64,000 bases of DNA from Ostrinia nubilalis (Eukaryota; Arthropoda; Insecta; Lepidoptera; Crambidae): assembly GCF_963855985.1 (NCBI RefSeq), contig NC_087118.1, positions 3,038,001 to 3,102,000 of the forward strand, given 5' to 3'. A program made the position numbers and the translations under genes. Shown piece by piece: positions 13,136-26,300 of the stretch (position 1 is its first letter; each line of letters opens with the position of its first letter). A model generated the notes under the pieces. It saw only the letters and a list, made by a program, of their open reading frames with translations. It did no database searches and was not told the DNA's origin.

Positions 13136-13370
13136 TTTTTTGCTAGGATGTATGTAAATAAAATATTAACTAATTTTTTCGCCTTTTATTCCTGGAAGGG
13201 TAACCCTATCATAATGTAAATAATCAAAATCAAATCAAATCAAATATTTTAATTTCATAATGTAGGTACATACAGGTCACATATACATAATCATAAATTT
13301 GTATCACACTTAATATTCATTTCCAAATAGTTTTTAACCATCATAAATAACCAGACTTATCATGTATCAT
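13136..13370. other. AT-rich spacer
   Basis: No gene. It contains an AAATCAAATCAAATC stretch typical of dispersed lepidopteran repeat ends. At 13355-13370 it contains a 16-bp word that recurs near 44458 (see findings). Confidence 0.5.
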
Positions 13371-13740
13371 ATGTGATCAAACGAACTTCACAAGCGAAGT
13401 TCGATCAATATTATATGAGTCGCTTCATTCGAAGATATAACATAACCAGGTAGTCCTTTTAGCCTACAAGGTAGAATCGCTTTAGAGATTTTTGATATCG
13501 AGAATGGATATTTGAATTCAATCGATTTCCTAACGACGCTTGGTCACGGCACTATTCGGCGCGAGACGCCATTCTTTTAGAGATTGCCCAAATAGCAAAA
13601 CTTTTATAGCCGGGTTTGGGCTGGGGGGGTTGTTATATCTTCGAATGAAGCGACTCATATAATATTGATCGAACTTCGCTTGTGAAGTTCGTTTGATCAC
13701 ATATTATATTTCTTCGCTTCATTCTTCAGATATAACATAA
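13371..13740. repeat. DIRS terminal and internal complementary repeats
   Basis: 13371-13441 is the inverted complement of 13632-13702 (GTGATCAAACGAACTTCACA type). 13420-13560 and 13718-13740 match the left terminus of the DIRS 5' half (TTCAGATATAACATAACCAGG at 44668). Such split inverted repeats plus an internal complementary region serve DIRS circular replication. Confidence 0.75.
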
Positions 13741-13900
13741 CCAGGTAGATGTTTAGAGCCAAGTTTTGCTATTAAAACACATATTATTCAGTCTTATTAA
13801 ATTTATTTTATGAGATTAAATAACAAAAATATGACTTCACATAAACAAAAATACATTTTAATACTTGTCATGTAATAACGATAATTATTAATAATCAAAG

Positions 13901-14810
13901 TTAGGCGGAATCATCGTGATGCAAGATTGATTGAGCAAAGTTATTTGTGTCAATTAACTGTCGATGATAGAATTTAGCAAATACCTTAGACGTATTGGTC
14001 CATCCTGCGGCCTTTTTTATAGTGTCAATGGATACTCCCGCGGCTGCGGCGGCAGACGTGGAGGCGTGACGCGTGCTGTGCGCGCTAAACGCCGCCACGT
14101 CTACGCCACTCTCGGACAATGTCTGCTTAATCCATCTGCTTATTGACTGTGCTGTCGCACTCCTGTAGGGGCGCTTCACAGTTATTAAGAGATTGGGTAT
14201 ATTGGCAGGCCGATCTGCATGAGTGATCTGAAGATAGTCCTCGAGAGTTTTTGCGGGACATATGCGAGCATTTTCTAGAAAATAAGGCAGGAATAGTGTC
14301 GGCTGTTGCAGTACATAAGGCTAATAGCATAACCAACTTTTTTGTAAGTTTTTCCCTACTGAGTTCTCTATTTGGATACCAATTAGACAAATGGTTTAAA
14401 ACAATTTGTGGGTCCCATGTACTGCTGTATTTTGGAAAGCTGGGTTTTAGCCTAAAAACTCCCTTTAAAAGCCGTTTAACACAGTCATCGGACCCGACGT
14501 TATTCCCTAACAACAAGGATAACGCAGATCTGTGACTATTGAGAGATCCGTAAGCGGCTCCTTTTTTGTACTGTTCAGTTAGGAAACATAAAACCCTAGG
14601 GATGGAGCAACTAAAGAAATCGGATTCATTATTATGACAAAACTCCCACCACATCTTGAATGATACGTTGTACTGTTGCATCGTGTTGTTAGATAAAGAT
14701 GCTAACATGAGGTCCAAAGCTGTTTCGGGAACGCCGCGGCGCAAGAATGCTTGCCTGAGACTATTGCGGCAGCCAGGGTAAGTGGATTCCTGTAACAAGA
14801 TTGTACACAA
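13901..14810 (-). pseudogene. DIRS tyrosine recombinase, frame-broken
   Basis: Two minus frames cover it: 14127-14810 (N-terminal, core-binding part, with MQQYNVSFKMWWEFC) and 13901-14179 (catalytic C-terminal part). The C-terminal part shows AHSTRHASTSAAAAAG (His-x-x-Arg) and GWTNTSKVFAKFYHR (Trp...Tyr), the usual tyrosine-recombinase box II and nucleophile. The region around the first catalytic Arg (after LALCTA near 14310) is out of frame and appears partly deleted. It overlaps the RT frame by about 110 bp, as in related elements. Not functional as it stands. Confidence 0.8.
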
Positions 14811-16366
14811 TGGTCATTGGGGTATAACCAAATGATGTCTGAAATAATCATTCTTATTAACTGTGGGTACCAGGCCTGGGATGGCCAAGAAGGGAACACC
14901 AGGATGCCTGTAGCATTATCTGCTTTGATTTTTTGAAGACATTTTAGAATAAGTGGGAAAGGAGGGAATGCGTAAAAGAAATTTCCTCTCCAGTTTATAG
15001 TGAAGGCATCTATGGTGAGAGCTTCGGGATCTCTTTTCCACGATACATAATTTTGACATTTAGCGTTAGCCCGGGAAGCGAATAGGTCGATTTCGGGTTG
15101 TCCAAAGGCCTTTGTTATTCGTTTGAATGCTGTGTTAGACAGTTCACATTCAGTGTCTGGGTTGAACTTTCGAGACTCTTTATCCGCCTCATAATTATCT
15201 TTTGTATTAATATATGAGGCGAATAACCAGATGTTTCTTACTTCAGACCATTGCCATATTTGCCTGGACAGATCGTTCAAATGTGGGAATTGGATTCCGC
15301 CCATGCGGTTAACGTAACTGATAGCAGTTGTGTTATCAACTCGCAGTAGAATTGAACAATTAGAAAGATCACTTGCACAATACTTTAGAGCTAGGAAAAC
15401 CGCTAATAACTCTAAGAAATTTATATGCTGGTCAAGTTCGCAACTTTTCCAAGCTCCATGGGCTCTCGTGTTATTACACACTGCTCCCCAGCCAGTTCTT
15501 GAAGCATCGGTATAAATTTCATAGTCAAAATTAGCTGTTTTCAAAGAATTGCTACTTTTATGTATATTTTGTGTCCACCAGTTCAAATCGTCCAAAATAA
15601 CTGAAGGGGGCTTGAACCGAGCTTCATAGCTTAAGCATCTTTGTAAGGCTAGGAATTTTTGTCGTTCTAGAATTTTAGTGTACAGCCAACCATATTTAAC
15701 TGCAGGACATGCTGACACTAAAACCCCGATAAGTTGGGCGAATTCTCTTATTGTACACTTTTGTACATTAGAGAATTTTCTGGTCAAGTCCGTGATTTTC
15801 TGACGTTTTTCAGGTGGTAAAGAGATGGTTTCATTTACCGAGTCGTATATGAACCCGAGGAACTTGCAGGTTTGCCTAGGCACAAGAGAGCTTTTAGTAT
15901 AATTTATTACGAAGCCGAGACATTGTAAGAGATTTACTGTGGCGTTAACATTTTGAAGGCATTCAGTAAAGCTATCTCCTATACAGAGGATATCATCCAA
16001 GTAGAAAACATTTTTGAAGCCTAGATAGCGTAAGTGTGTTATTACCTCTTTCATTATCTTTGTGAAGGCTCTAGGGGCAACTGAAAGACCGTACGGCATA
16101 GCGGTGAATTCATACGTAAAAACGTCGCCGGGATTTTCTTCAAACTGAAATCTTAGGAATTTTCGATCTGATTCGCGTATCGGAATAAGAAAGTACGCTT
16201 CTTTCAAATCGATGGTTGCCATAAAACCATTAGCTGGTAACAATCTAGCCGCCGTTCGGTGATCCTCCATTTTAAAATGTAAGGTAGGTATGAATTTATT
16301 AAGATTTTTCAAGTTTAGTATAAAGCGTTTTTCTCCATTTGGTTTCGGAGCTAAAAATGTCTTGGA
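14702..16366 (-). CDS. DIRS reverse transcriptase-RNase H-methylase-like polyprotein (3' part)
   Basis: About 554 codons open from the LTR boundary. Motifs: APKPNGEKRFILNLKNLNKF (RT motif 1), ATIDLKEAYF (motif A), FTAMPYGLSVAPRAFTK (motif B) and VFYLDDILCIG (catalytic F/YLDD). An RNase H region follows with DASRTGWGAV and RVDNTTAISYVNRMGG. The C-terminal DIRS-specific methylase-like region includes PEIDLFASRANAKC and FPPFPLILKCL. The N-terminal part of the frame is on the other half at 46316-46564; the gypsy insertion between Ser and Lys codons separates them. The frame is otherwise unbroken, so the interruption came before much decay. Confidence 0.85.
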   Translation of the reverse strand, partial: SKTFLAPKPNGEKRFILNLKNLNKFIPTLHFKMEDHRTAARLLPANGFMATIDLKEAYFLIPIRESDRKFLRFQFEENPGDVFTYEFTAMPYGLSVAPRAFTKIMKEVITHLRYLGFKNVFYLDDILCIGDSFTECLQNVNATVNLLQCLGFVINYTKSSLVPRQTCKFLGFIYDSVNETISLPPEKRQKITDLTRKFSNVQKCTIREFAQLIGVLVSACPAVKYGWLYTKILERQKFLALQRCLSYEARFKPPSVILDDLNWWTQNIHKSSNSLKTANFDYEIYTDASRTGWGAVCNNTRAHGAWKSCELDQHINFLELLAVFLALKYCASDLSNCSILLRVDNTTAISYVNRMGGIQFPHLNDLSRQIWQWSEVRNIWLFASYINTKDNYEADKESRKFNPDTECELSNTAFKRITKAFGQPEIDLFASRANAKCQNYVSWKRDPEALTIDAFTINWRGNFFYAFPPFPLILKCLQKIKADNATGILVFPSWPSQAWYPQLIRMIISDIIWLYPNDHCVQSCYRNPLTLAAAIVSGKHSCAAAFPKQLWTSC

Positions 16367-16368
16367 TA

Positions 16369-16900
16369 TGTCGGAGAACGGTCAGAAGGGGCAAGACATT
16401 ATGTTTCACCAGGAAGTTAAATAAAACGACGTATAGTTTTTACACTATAGATTGTTGTATTTCGGTAAGAATACAATAGTAACAATAATAATATTCGAGC
16501 AGTCTCACACACAGGACCGAGACAACAATACCGAGCGGCGGGTAAGGCCAGAATGCCACGACTTTTTTTTTTTTTTTTTGAAGGGACGCGCGCTGGTAGC
16601 TTGAGGAGCTTTTCCAGCTTCACCGGGCAGAGTGGCGAGTACAGAAGGTACTCTAGCCGTTTGGCGATCGTCGGTGCGCGTGCCGACGAGGCCGAGAGTG
16701 CAGGTAGCGCCCGACCTGTCTCGGTACGGTCAATACAACTCCTTTTACTTACTGCAAACTATTTTATAACATAACTAGACATTTACAATAAATCAAATTA
16801 TAATTTATTACATTTAAAATTAATGTTGTTATTATTATTTGGTTTTATTTTTATTAAAATGATTACTAAGTAATTACATGACAATCAATATTCTACGACA
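16369..16900 (-). repeat. Gypsy A 3' LTR (532 bp)
   Basis: On minus it runs from TGTCGTAGAATATTG to GTTCTCCGACA. It is homologous end to end to 46565-46998 except for a replaced middle segment (16563-16699) that carries a 17-base poly(A) and lacks the TATA-like region of its partner. It is followed by TATC, the same 4-bp target sequence that precedes the partner LTR. Confidence 0.9.
16563..16699 (-). mobile_element. Poly(A)-ended insertion inside the 3' LTR
   Basis: About 120 bp of GC-rich sequence followed on minus by A17. It replaces about 50 bp of LTR (the TAGCC...TATAAAAG...CGTA part present in the other copy at 46768-46816). A 3' poly(A) suggests a 5'-truncated retroposed RNA copy. The source RNA is not recognised. 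Confidence 0.65.
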
Positions 16901-16990
16901 CGGCCTTCCTGACGCTTCACACGTCCTCGGGGGATGAGTACTCTTGAGAATCATCTTCAAATGAGATAAAATTTATGGATTAATTTGCTC
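16901..16990 (-). pseudogene. Gypsy A internal 3' end remnant
   Basis: Just upstream (minus) of the 3' LTR a frame reads EDDSQEYSSPEDV then stop, followed by a purine-rich AGGAAGGCCG abutting the LTR. Ty3/gypsy pol frames often end in such an acidic tail before the polypurine tract. The rest of the internal region is absent. Confidence 0.5.
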
Positions 16991-17029
16991 GGCCAAACCT
17001 GACTTCAAAAAATGAGGGTACTTTCTACT

Positions 17030-17207
17030 CAGAGTTTTTATACTACTTACTCAAAGGGTTCATACTACTCAAAGGGTACATACTACTCAAAGGGTACATA
17101 CTACTCAAAGGGTTCATACTACTCAAAGATTTCATACTACTCAAAGATTTCATACTACTCAAAGATTTCATACTACTCGAAGATTTCATACTACTCGAAG
17201 ATCTTAT
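17030..17207 (+). repeat. 18-bp minisatellite (TACTACTCAAAGGGTTCA type)
   Basis: About nine 18-bp units. The first five end in GGGTTCA/GGGTACA and the later ones in GATTTCA. It reads as YYSKGS repeats, but there is no sign of a gene. Confidence 0.9.
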
Positions 17208-17319
17208 AAATGATCAACACAAAGGAAATTCTTCAATAAAACTAAAATTGTATTTTATATCTTCTATACACAAAATTGACACAAGTTACCGAATACCTAG
17301 CGCAGGTTGCCCAACCCGG

Positions 17320-17592
17320 TGTTACCCGAGGCAGCCACCGCCACCCAAGGCAGCCTCCGCTCCACACAGGAGCCCCCGCTCCACACAGGAGCTCCGCTCC
17401 ACACGGGAGCCCGTCATAGTCATAAGTCATCTCCACACAGGAGCCAGTCGCAGTCATAAGTCACCTCCACACAGGAGCCAGTCAGTCATAAGTCACCTCT
17501 ACACAGGAGCGCCCCACACAGGAGCCCCGCCCCACACAGGAGCCCCGCCCCACACAGGAGCCCCGCTCCACACAGGAGCCTAATCATAGTCA
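17320..17592 (+). repeat. CACACAGGAGC minisatellite, left part
   Basis: Variable units of about 16-30 bp built on CCACACAGGAGCC, with interspersed TCATAGTCATAAGTCA. The array is interrupted by the gypsy B element after GTCA (17589-17592) and resumes at 40569 with GTCA. Confidence 0.9.
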
Positions 17593-18119
17593 TGTAATGA
17601 TTTTAGAATTCATATTGTATTTTATACGATTATTGGTTACTTTTAATAGTTATTGCAACAATTTTAGTATTTGTATTGTATTTTAGAAGAACCCAAAAAC
17701 CCATTATTAAATTAAAATACTTTATTTGATTACTTCCTAGGAATTTTGCAGACATTAGAATGATTTTAGAATTTATTTTGTATTAAATCCAATTATTTCA
17801 TATTTATTATTTAATTTAATTATTTTAGATTTTTATTGTATACATTTTAGTATTTTAAAAATTAAGAAAACAGCTAATTATGAAATAAGTATTGCATTTG
17901 ACTAGTTCCGGAGCATGCCGTCGATAAGTCGTTTTGAACCGGTCGACTTTCACTGATGGAAGGGGAAGTTACCTTATCGCTGGCATGCCGCTGGACAGGC
18001 AGTTCGATTTGAGCGTTCGAAGCGAGAGGTACTATTAGGTTGACGTCATAATGTCGGAATTGTGTAAATCAGTGGTGCTGAAATACAAGTTAAACAACCT
18101 ACAAGAGTGTTTCATTTCA
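17593..18119 (+). repeat. Gypsy B 5' LTR
   Basis: Starts TGTAATGATTTTAG, ends GTGTTTCATTTCA. It is about 99% identical to 40041-40568 (I see only a few substitutions and one 1-bp indel). It is followed by ACTCAGAAGTGG, similar to the CAGAATTGG sequence after the gypsy A 5' LTR, so likely the primer-binding region. Confidence 0.9.
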
Positions 18120-18269
18120 ACTCAGAAGTGGTACGTGATCTACAGCTCATAAGGTACGTTTTTATTTATTTGGTTAAAAAGTAATTGATTTTAAAAGTTC
18201 AAGTAGAAAAACGTATGAATATTTTGTTTAATGCATGAAATAGTTATTTTTAAAACAAGGCTAGACGCG

Positions 18270-19790
18270 CCTTCAGTTTATCAGGCTAGATGCGCCTTAG
18301 ACTATGACTAAGACTATGACTATGACCATGACTATGACCATGACTAAGACTTAGTATAACGATGTTAGACGCACCTCTAGTTTATCAGGCTGGATGCGCT
18401 TTTGACTATGACTAAGTATATCAAGGCTAGATGCGCCTTTGACTAGGACTAAGTATAACAAGGCTAGATGCGCCTTTGACTATGACTCAGTACAACGAGG
18501 CTAGACGCGCCTCCAGTTTGATAGGCTAGATGCGCCTTAGACTATGACTATGACTATGACTTTGACCATGACTAAGACTTAGTATAACAAGGCTAGATGC
18601 GCCTTTGACTATGACTAAGTATTACAAGGCTAGATGCGCCTTTGACTATGACTCAGTACGAGGCTAGACGCGCCTCCAGTTTGATAGGCTAGATGCGCCT
18701 TAGACTATGACTATGACTTTGACCATGACTAAGACTTAGTATAACGAGGCTAGACGCGCCTCCAGTATAATAGGCTAGATGCGCCTTAGACTATGACTAT
18801 GACTTTGACTATGACTAAGTATAACAAGGCTAGATGCGCCTTTGACTATGACTAAGTATAACAAGGCTAGATGCGCCTTTGACTACGACTAAGTATAACA
18901 AGGCTAGATGCGCCTTAGACTATGACTTAAGTATAACAAGGCTAGATGCGCCTTTGACTATGACTGAGTAAAACAAGGCTAGATGCGCCTTTGACTATGA
19001 CTATGACTATGACTGTGACTGACTTAGTATATCGAGGCTAGACGCGCCTCCAGTTTATAAGGCTAGATGCGCCTTTGACTATGACTAAGTATAACAAGGC
19101 TAGATGCGCCTTTGACTACGACTAAGTATAACGAGGCTAGATGCGCCTGTGACTATGACTAAGTATAACAAGGCTAGATGCGCCTTTGACTATGACTATG
19201 ACTATGACCATGACTATGACTGTGACTGACTTAGTATATCGAGGCTAGACGCGCCTCCAGTTTATAAGGCTAGATGCGCCTTTGACTATGACTAAGTATA
19301 ACAAGGCTAGATGCGCCTTTGACTACGACTAAGTATAACAAGGCTAGATGCGCCTTAGACTATGACTATGACTATGACCATGACCATGACTATGACTGTG
19401 ACTGACTTAGTATATCGAGGCTAGATGCTCCTCCAGTTTATTAGGCTAGATGCGCCTTAGACTATGACTAAGTATGAGACATGTAGAGGCTCCTTAAGAA
19501 CAAAATATTCGACCATTTGTAAGTACTATTAATTAGTCTAAACGAATAAAGATATTTTGACTTTTGGCTTTGACTATAACTATGACTGTGACCATGACTA
19601 TGACTTAGTATGAGGCTAGACACTCCTCCAGTTTATCAGGATAGATGCGCTTTTGAATATGACTAAATATAACGAGGCTAGACGCGCCTCCAGTTTAATA
19701 GGCTAGATGTGCCTTGGACTATGACTATGACTTAGTATGACGAGGCTTGACGTGCCTCCAGTTTATCAGGCTAGATGCGCCTTAAGGGCC
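18270..19790 (+). repeat. GGCTAGATGCGCC minisatellite in gypsy B leader
   Basis: Roughly 35-40 copies of a variable unit: GGCTAGATGCGCCTT, then GACTATGACTA repeats, then AGTATAACAA. Units range from about 35 to 90 bp because the inner GACTAT/GACCAT hexamer expands and contracts. Higher-order repeats (a GACGCGCCTCCAGTTTA variant alternating with ATGCGCC units) are visible. Confidence 0.9.
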
Positions 19791-20183
19791 CCATTGTTTA
19801 GAATGTCTCTAGAATAAAAAGCCTTCTATTGCTGACATAACAAGGAAGCCGTCCAATTGTCACATGAGTTGTGTGTGTAGGTCGTATTGAATAAAATACA
19901 AATATAAATACAAAATCTTTATTAATTGTGATGCATAAGTATAAAAGAAACATGTCACAATGGTATTTTACTACACTTTGCTCAGGGAGCATAATATTAA
20001 TTGTCAAACAAAAGATTTTTAGATTTATTTTTTGAGATTTAGATTTTTGGAAAAGACATAAATCAAACTTTTGCTTAATATAACATGAACATAGCTTCCA
20101 TATGATGTTGAGTTGATGCTGGTCAGACACAGTTTATTTCGTCGAGTACTTTATTTCACAGTTGAGTACAACGACTACTGAAG
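19791..20183. other. Gypsy B leader, no gene
   Basis: Unique sequence between the minisatellite and the gag-like ATG. The 110-residue minus frame here (19798-20130) looks like a chance opening. Confidence 0.5.
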
Positions 20184-20372
20184 ATGGAGCTCGTATACCG
20201 CCAGGGACACCCGTCAGCTGACGATGAAATAAGCGTGCTAAGCGAACGAAGTTGTCGTCGTCGTCCAGTAAGAAGGCGCCACCACGATCGTCTTCTATGG
20301 GGCCAAGGTTGAAGAAAAATACGCGAAGGAGCTCATCTTCTTCCAGCTCTACTGAAAGAGCAGTGCCACATG
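20184..20372 (+). pseudogene. Gag-like basic N-terminus of gypsy B, cut by the Polinton
   Basis: ATG at 20184 opens a frame with an acidic start (SADDEISVLSE) and an arginine-rich stretch (CRRRPVRRRRHH). A one-base shift near 20290 moves the reading to a Ser/Lys-rich part that reaches the Polinton edge in codon CAT-GAG. On the far side of the Polinton the same frame continues for about eight codons to a stop at 37031. Identity as gag is an inference from position and composition. Confidence 0.45.
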
Positions 20373-23300
20373 AGTAGGTTATAATTGTTCGTTCTAATTC
20401 ACTTTCTTCTCATTCGCTTCCTTCGTCCGCTCTTTCGAAGAAAGTTAATTAGAACGACCAATTATAACAAAAAAGTGATTTAGGATCTAATCGCCCAATA
20501 ACACGAACGTAAGTAACCCATGCTTGTAACCTTTTTCGAACTACATTTTTTAACCATCGGCGTGAGTATATTTCATCAGTTCTTTGAAATCCACAGATCA
20601 CGACAGTCGACTTAAACATTCTGTTATGAAATTTCTGAAACAAAAAGAATCACTTAAATTGGAATGCGTCTGTCCTGAAGCATCAAACGAGCCTAAGCGT
20701 CATGGGAAATTATTGCCAAATACTATACGTAGTATCGTGTGTGGTCCATCGAACTGTGGAAAGACAAATTTAGTTATCAGTTTATTGTTACATAAGAATG
20801 GGCCACGTTTTCGTAACCTGTATGTGTACTCTAAGTCTTTATACCAACCAAAGTACGTATTTTTAGAAAAAGTATTGGACAAGGTGGCAGGCACATCTTA
20901 TAACAAGTATAATCATAATAGTGAAATTTTGAGTCCTCACAAAGCATTGCCTGACTCGATTATCATATTTGACGATGTTGCTTGTGAAAATCAAAACAAT
21001 ATACGCGATTATTTTGCCATGGGTCGGCATAAAAACATTGATTGTTTTTATATGAATCAAACTTATACTAAAATACCTAAGCAACTGGTAAGAGATAATG
21101 CTAATCTTATTATATTGTTCAAGCAAGATGATATAAATCTAAGACACGTTTACGATGAGCATGTTGGGTCTGACATGTCATGGTCGCAATTTCGTGAAAT
21201 GTGCTCAACTGTATGGAGTAAACCTTACAGTTATGTGGTCATCAATAAGGATTGTGAACGAAACAAAGGCTGTTATCGAATGAAGTTTGATACATTCATA
21301 GTAATGGACTGAACTTTTTATAAGTATAGATGTTAAGTTAGCAATCACTCAGTTTGATTAGAGAAGTCAAACAGAACAGGAATCTTAATAATGGAAAGAA
21401 ACTTAAAGGAACAAATAGTAAAATCTGCTGCAGCTGTAAAAAGAAAAGTAGAAATGATTAAAGATGTAAAAAATTCAAATGATATGGCTTTGGACACGAT
21501 ATTTAAACCTATAATTAACCCGCTGAAACTACTAACAAACCAAACTGATGAAAAACGTCCTATAAATGAAGGATTGGAGCAAAACTCAGAAGCTAAAAGA
21601 ACTAAATACAGTGAAAGTGAAGCATCAAATACTTCTACTGAAGATTATGAAGAACGTGACGATGATGAAGACGATTTAGATAATATAGATGTTTGCAAAA
21701 CATCTAACAAAACCCTTACTACTTCGCCCTCGGTGGATTACGATGTCCATGAAAACTCATTTAAATCTCTTCAATCATCACCGAGTATCAATAACGATTC
21801 TTTATCATGGTCGGTGTCATCTGAAGTGATGAGTGATGTACCTTATGGTATTAGAAACGTAAAGGGAAAGCTGATGCTCGGCAATACGCGTGTTCATGAT
21901 GATGACCGCATTTTGAAAATTGGAAACCGTAACCTAAAAAAAACTCCAGGCTTAAAAGAATTATTGTACAAAAAAACTCCAGATTTAAAAATGATTACAA
22001 ATGAGGACTTACAAAATTATAAATTAGTACTTATAGATACCAATGCACACAAACGAAACTGTGATCCATCAAAACCAATAAACAGTAACAAAGGTTTTAA
22101 ATATATGAATATAATCAAACCTTTGTTTAAGTTCTCTAGAAGTCACACGAGTAGTGTAGAAAGTCTCCCACGAGGTGAAGGCATCGATATTTTGAAAGAA
22201 GTTAAGAAGGATACTGATTTGGTTTATTGGGATGATCCAAATGAATTAGTGGAAAGGTTAAAATTACTACTTGGATCATGGGCAGCTGGTAACACTGGAG
22301 TACAAAATGAAATTTATGCAATAATAGAGGAATTGAATGAAGCTGGTATTATAAAAGACATAAAATATATAAAGCTCCCAACAGGAGGGTTTGGCAGTAC
22401 CATTGCACTACAGAAGCCGAGCAGACGGCAATGAATATAGATAAATTTGGTCATCACGTTCATAAGCGTTTACGACTATCTGACTTTACTAATATTCTTA
22501 CTGATGACACATTAGTAAGGTCAGATGCAGGTCACTTTGATTTAAAATCATCGAGATTAAAAGGACTACCAACTCCGGAAAAAGAAGACGAGGCTGTAAA
22601 TAAAGAGTATGTGGATAAATGTGTTCAAGATTTAAAAAATGAATTGAAAAACATTCAAAGTAATGTTAAAAAGTATCTGAATAATTTGGAAAAATTAACT
22701 ACTAATAATTTAACTACATTATATTACACAAAAAAAGATATCGATCTGATGATTGCAGCAAAATCCATCAAGAATGAGTAAACAAGATATAGTCAACGAG
22801 CTACACAAAGCAGCGAGAAGAAATTTCATCCGTCGACATACGATTATTAAAGGGATAGATGATTTATGGCAAGCTGACCTTATGGATTTTCAAAAATATT
22901 CATCATTTAATAAAGGATATAAATATGTTCTAGTTGTAATTGATGCTTTTTCAAAATACGTATGGGTTAGACCGTTGAAGTCCAAATCCAAACAAAGTGT
23001 TACGAACGCAATGTTAAGTATATTTATCGAATCAACACGAAAGCCTAGAAATTTACAAACCGATCTGGGTACAGAGTTTTATAACGATTGTTTCAAACAG
23101 TTAACAAAAAGTTACAACATAAATCATTATTCCACATACTCGATTAAAAAGGCGGCAATTGTAGAGCGAGTAATAAGAACGATAAAATCTCATCTCTACA
23201 AAGTATTTAGTTTATGCGGTCGTTATCAATGGTTTAAAAATAATTTAGATGCAGTTGTACAGCAGTACAATAACACTTTTCATCGGGTTACTAAATTCAA

Positions 23301-26300
23301 ACCAATTAATGTTAATGATTCCAATGAGACTGTCGTTAGATCTAATATTAATAGAAGCAAAAAGCCACAAACGCGTAAACGATAAACTTTTCAAGTTGGC
23401 GACTTTGTTCGTATAAGTAAATTCAAAGGAGATTTTTATAAAGGTTATACACCTAATTGGTCTACCGAAATTTTCCGAATCATAAAAATCAAACAAACAA
23501 ATCCTCAAACGTATCAAATTGAAGATAAACATAATCAAATTATTCTTGGTTCTTTTTACGAATATGAATTACAAAAAACGAAACTGCCTGATCTTTATCT
23601 TATCGAGAAAGTTATAAAAAGGAAAGGAAACAAACTTTTTGTTAAATGATAAGGCTTTGTGATAAGGAAAACAGTTGGGTTGATAAAAGTGAATGTGTGG
23701 TGTAGGTATATAAATAAAACATAAATTCCTCTATAACTCACTTTAAGATAATCGATGAAGGGAGGCAGTGGTATAATTAATACGTTAATAGATCATTTAC
23801 CGTTTGAGTTACATTTACCTGGGTATCAATTTTGTGGTCCTGGAACTAAACTTCAGAAACGATTACTTCAAGGCGACCGTGGAATTAACAAATTGGACGA
23901 GGCTTGTATGCACCACGATATTGCTTACTTGAATAAAGACTCTGGTGCTCGACATAAGGCTGACTTAGAATTGTTAAATATGGCTAAGAAAAGGCTAAAA
24001 TCAAAAGATGTTGGGAAAGGAGAAAAAATTGCTTCATGGATAGTTAAAAATGCGATGAAAGCAAAAATCAGAGCCGGCCGAGGCATAACATCATTTAAGA
24101 AAGGGATAAAGAATATAAAATCAGAATTAAAAAAACTTAAATCTAAAGATAATCACTCTGCTATAAAATATGCTTATGCAGCTGCAAAAAAACTTTTCGG
24201 TAACAAAAAAGGAATACGATTACCTCGATGTATTCCTCTTCCAAAATGTGGAGGAATTTTACCACTTATTCCTATATTTGCGGGGCTATCGGCTTTAGGT
24301 TCTCTTGCTGGAGGAGCAGCTGGTATAGCAAAAGCTGTTAATGATTCTAAAGCCGCACAAAAGAGTCTAATGGAATCAGAAAGGCACAACAGAATGATGG
24401 AAGCGGTAGCCCTTGGAAAAGGACTGTATATAAAACCTCATAGAAAAGGAGCCGGTTTATATCTCAACCCCTCAAAAAACTAATTAAGCGGCTACCTAAA
24501 CGTGCGCTCACTAACTTGGATATATTAGAACATGCTTGTGATATTCCTTACTTTCGTGGTGTATTTATGCGAGATACATTACCTGCGAAACCTAAGAAGA
24601 TAGAATGTGCAATCATGAATTTGGATAGTAATAAAAATCCTGGTACACATTGGGTAGCCTTTGTAAAGCAAAATGACTACGTTGAATATTATGACAGTTT
24701 TGGTAATTTAAAACCACCGTTGGAATTAGTCAAATATTTTAGTAACTTACCTATAAACTATAATTATGTACGACATCAAGCCTTTGGTACAATAAACTGT
24801 GGTCATTTGTGTCTGAAATTTTTAAGGAATTATTGGAAAAAACATTTATATAATGTAAATTATTAATAAAAGTGTCAGTATAATTATGTCTTTCACTGTG
24901 TCTATAACCGGAACAGGAGCCTCCTTAACAACGAATTATTCACCGACCTTGGAGCTTCGAGATGACTACGAATGCGGTCTTTTATATTTTTCAACCTTCA
25001 ATTCAATTCCCAACATAGATGAAAGAAACAACAAGTTTTACTATGGTGAAAATGAGATCATCGAAATTCCTGAAGGGTCTTACGAGCTTCAGGATATTTG
25101 TGATTATTTAAAAAATAACATCAAGAACACTATATTAAAACTTACTTGCAATAATAACACATTGAAAACAAATATTTATTGTTCTAAAGACGTTCATTTT
25201 AATAAAAGTGGCACAATTGGTAAAATTTTAGGTTTTGGAATGGAAACAATAAATGCAAATATAAGTACCGAATCAAAGTATCCTGTGAGCATTCTATCAA
25301 CAACCATTGTGAGGATCGAATGCGATGTAGTCAGTGGTTCATTTGTGAACGGGAAAGCAAGCCATATAATTTATGAATTCGTACCTAATGTACCACCTGG
25401 TTATCGAATAATTGAAATACCTAAAAATTTAATTTATTTTCCTGTCAATCAAAGTTCTATAAGTGCTATAAATATCAGGCTGTTGGACGCTGAAAACAAA
25501 GAGATAAACTTACGAGGTGAAGAAGTACAACTGTATTTACATTTCAGAAAAAAATGATTAACTTCAATAAAAATCCTTCTACATTGCGTACTCCACTCAG
25601 TTCTAATAGAACATTCCGCAAAGACAGACCGCTTCAACTAAAAAAGAAGCTAACCAAGACCAATAAAGAATTTCTCAAATTAATTGGTTTAATAAAATGA
25701 ATATTTTAAATATATCTCAACAAACATCATACGATAACAGCATTGAAAGTTTCGAGTATCATTCATACAAACCATACGTAACAAGTTTCAACAAGAATGA
25801 TGAAATACGAATACCGATCAACCAACAAGACTTGTACGTGTTACCTTCACTTAGTAGTCTATATATCGAAGGAAAAGTAGTTGTGTATAATAAAACCACC
25901 AAAGAAAAAGTATCAAATGTACACTTCGTTAATAATCCAGCCTTATTCCTCTTTCAAGACATAAGATATGAACTAAATGGAGTTGAAATAGATAAAATTA
26001 AGAATGCAGGTATTACTACAACAATGAAATCTTACCTATCCTTAAATGAAAATGAATCCAAATGTGGTCGGGGCTGGTCAACCGCAGGAACAAACAATGC
26101 CAGTGGTGGAGCATTTTCTGCATCTATACCATTAAATAGGATACTAGGATTTGCAGAGGATTATGAAAAAATTATCATTAACTGTAAACACGAGTTAGTG
26201 TTACTGAGAAGTAATACTAACCTTAATGCGGTCAAGTTAAATGCAGGTGAAGTTGTAGATGACATTATAATCAATAAAATTATTTGGCGCGTTCCACACA

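Larger units (their letters stand above)
13371..16368 (-). mobile_element. DIRS-type retrotransposon, 3' half
   Basis: Minus strand: the reverse transcriptase/RNase H/methylase-like frame is followed by a tyrosine recombinase and then complex terminal repeats, the order known for DIRS/PAT elements. The 5' boundary is the end of a gypsy LTR at 16369. The base sequence GATA (TATC on minus) at 16365-16368 is the target duplication. The missing 5' half, ending exactly at TATC, is at 44640-46564 on plus. Confidence 0.85.
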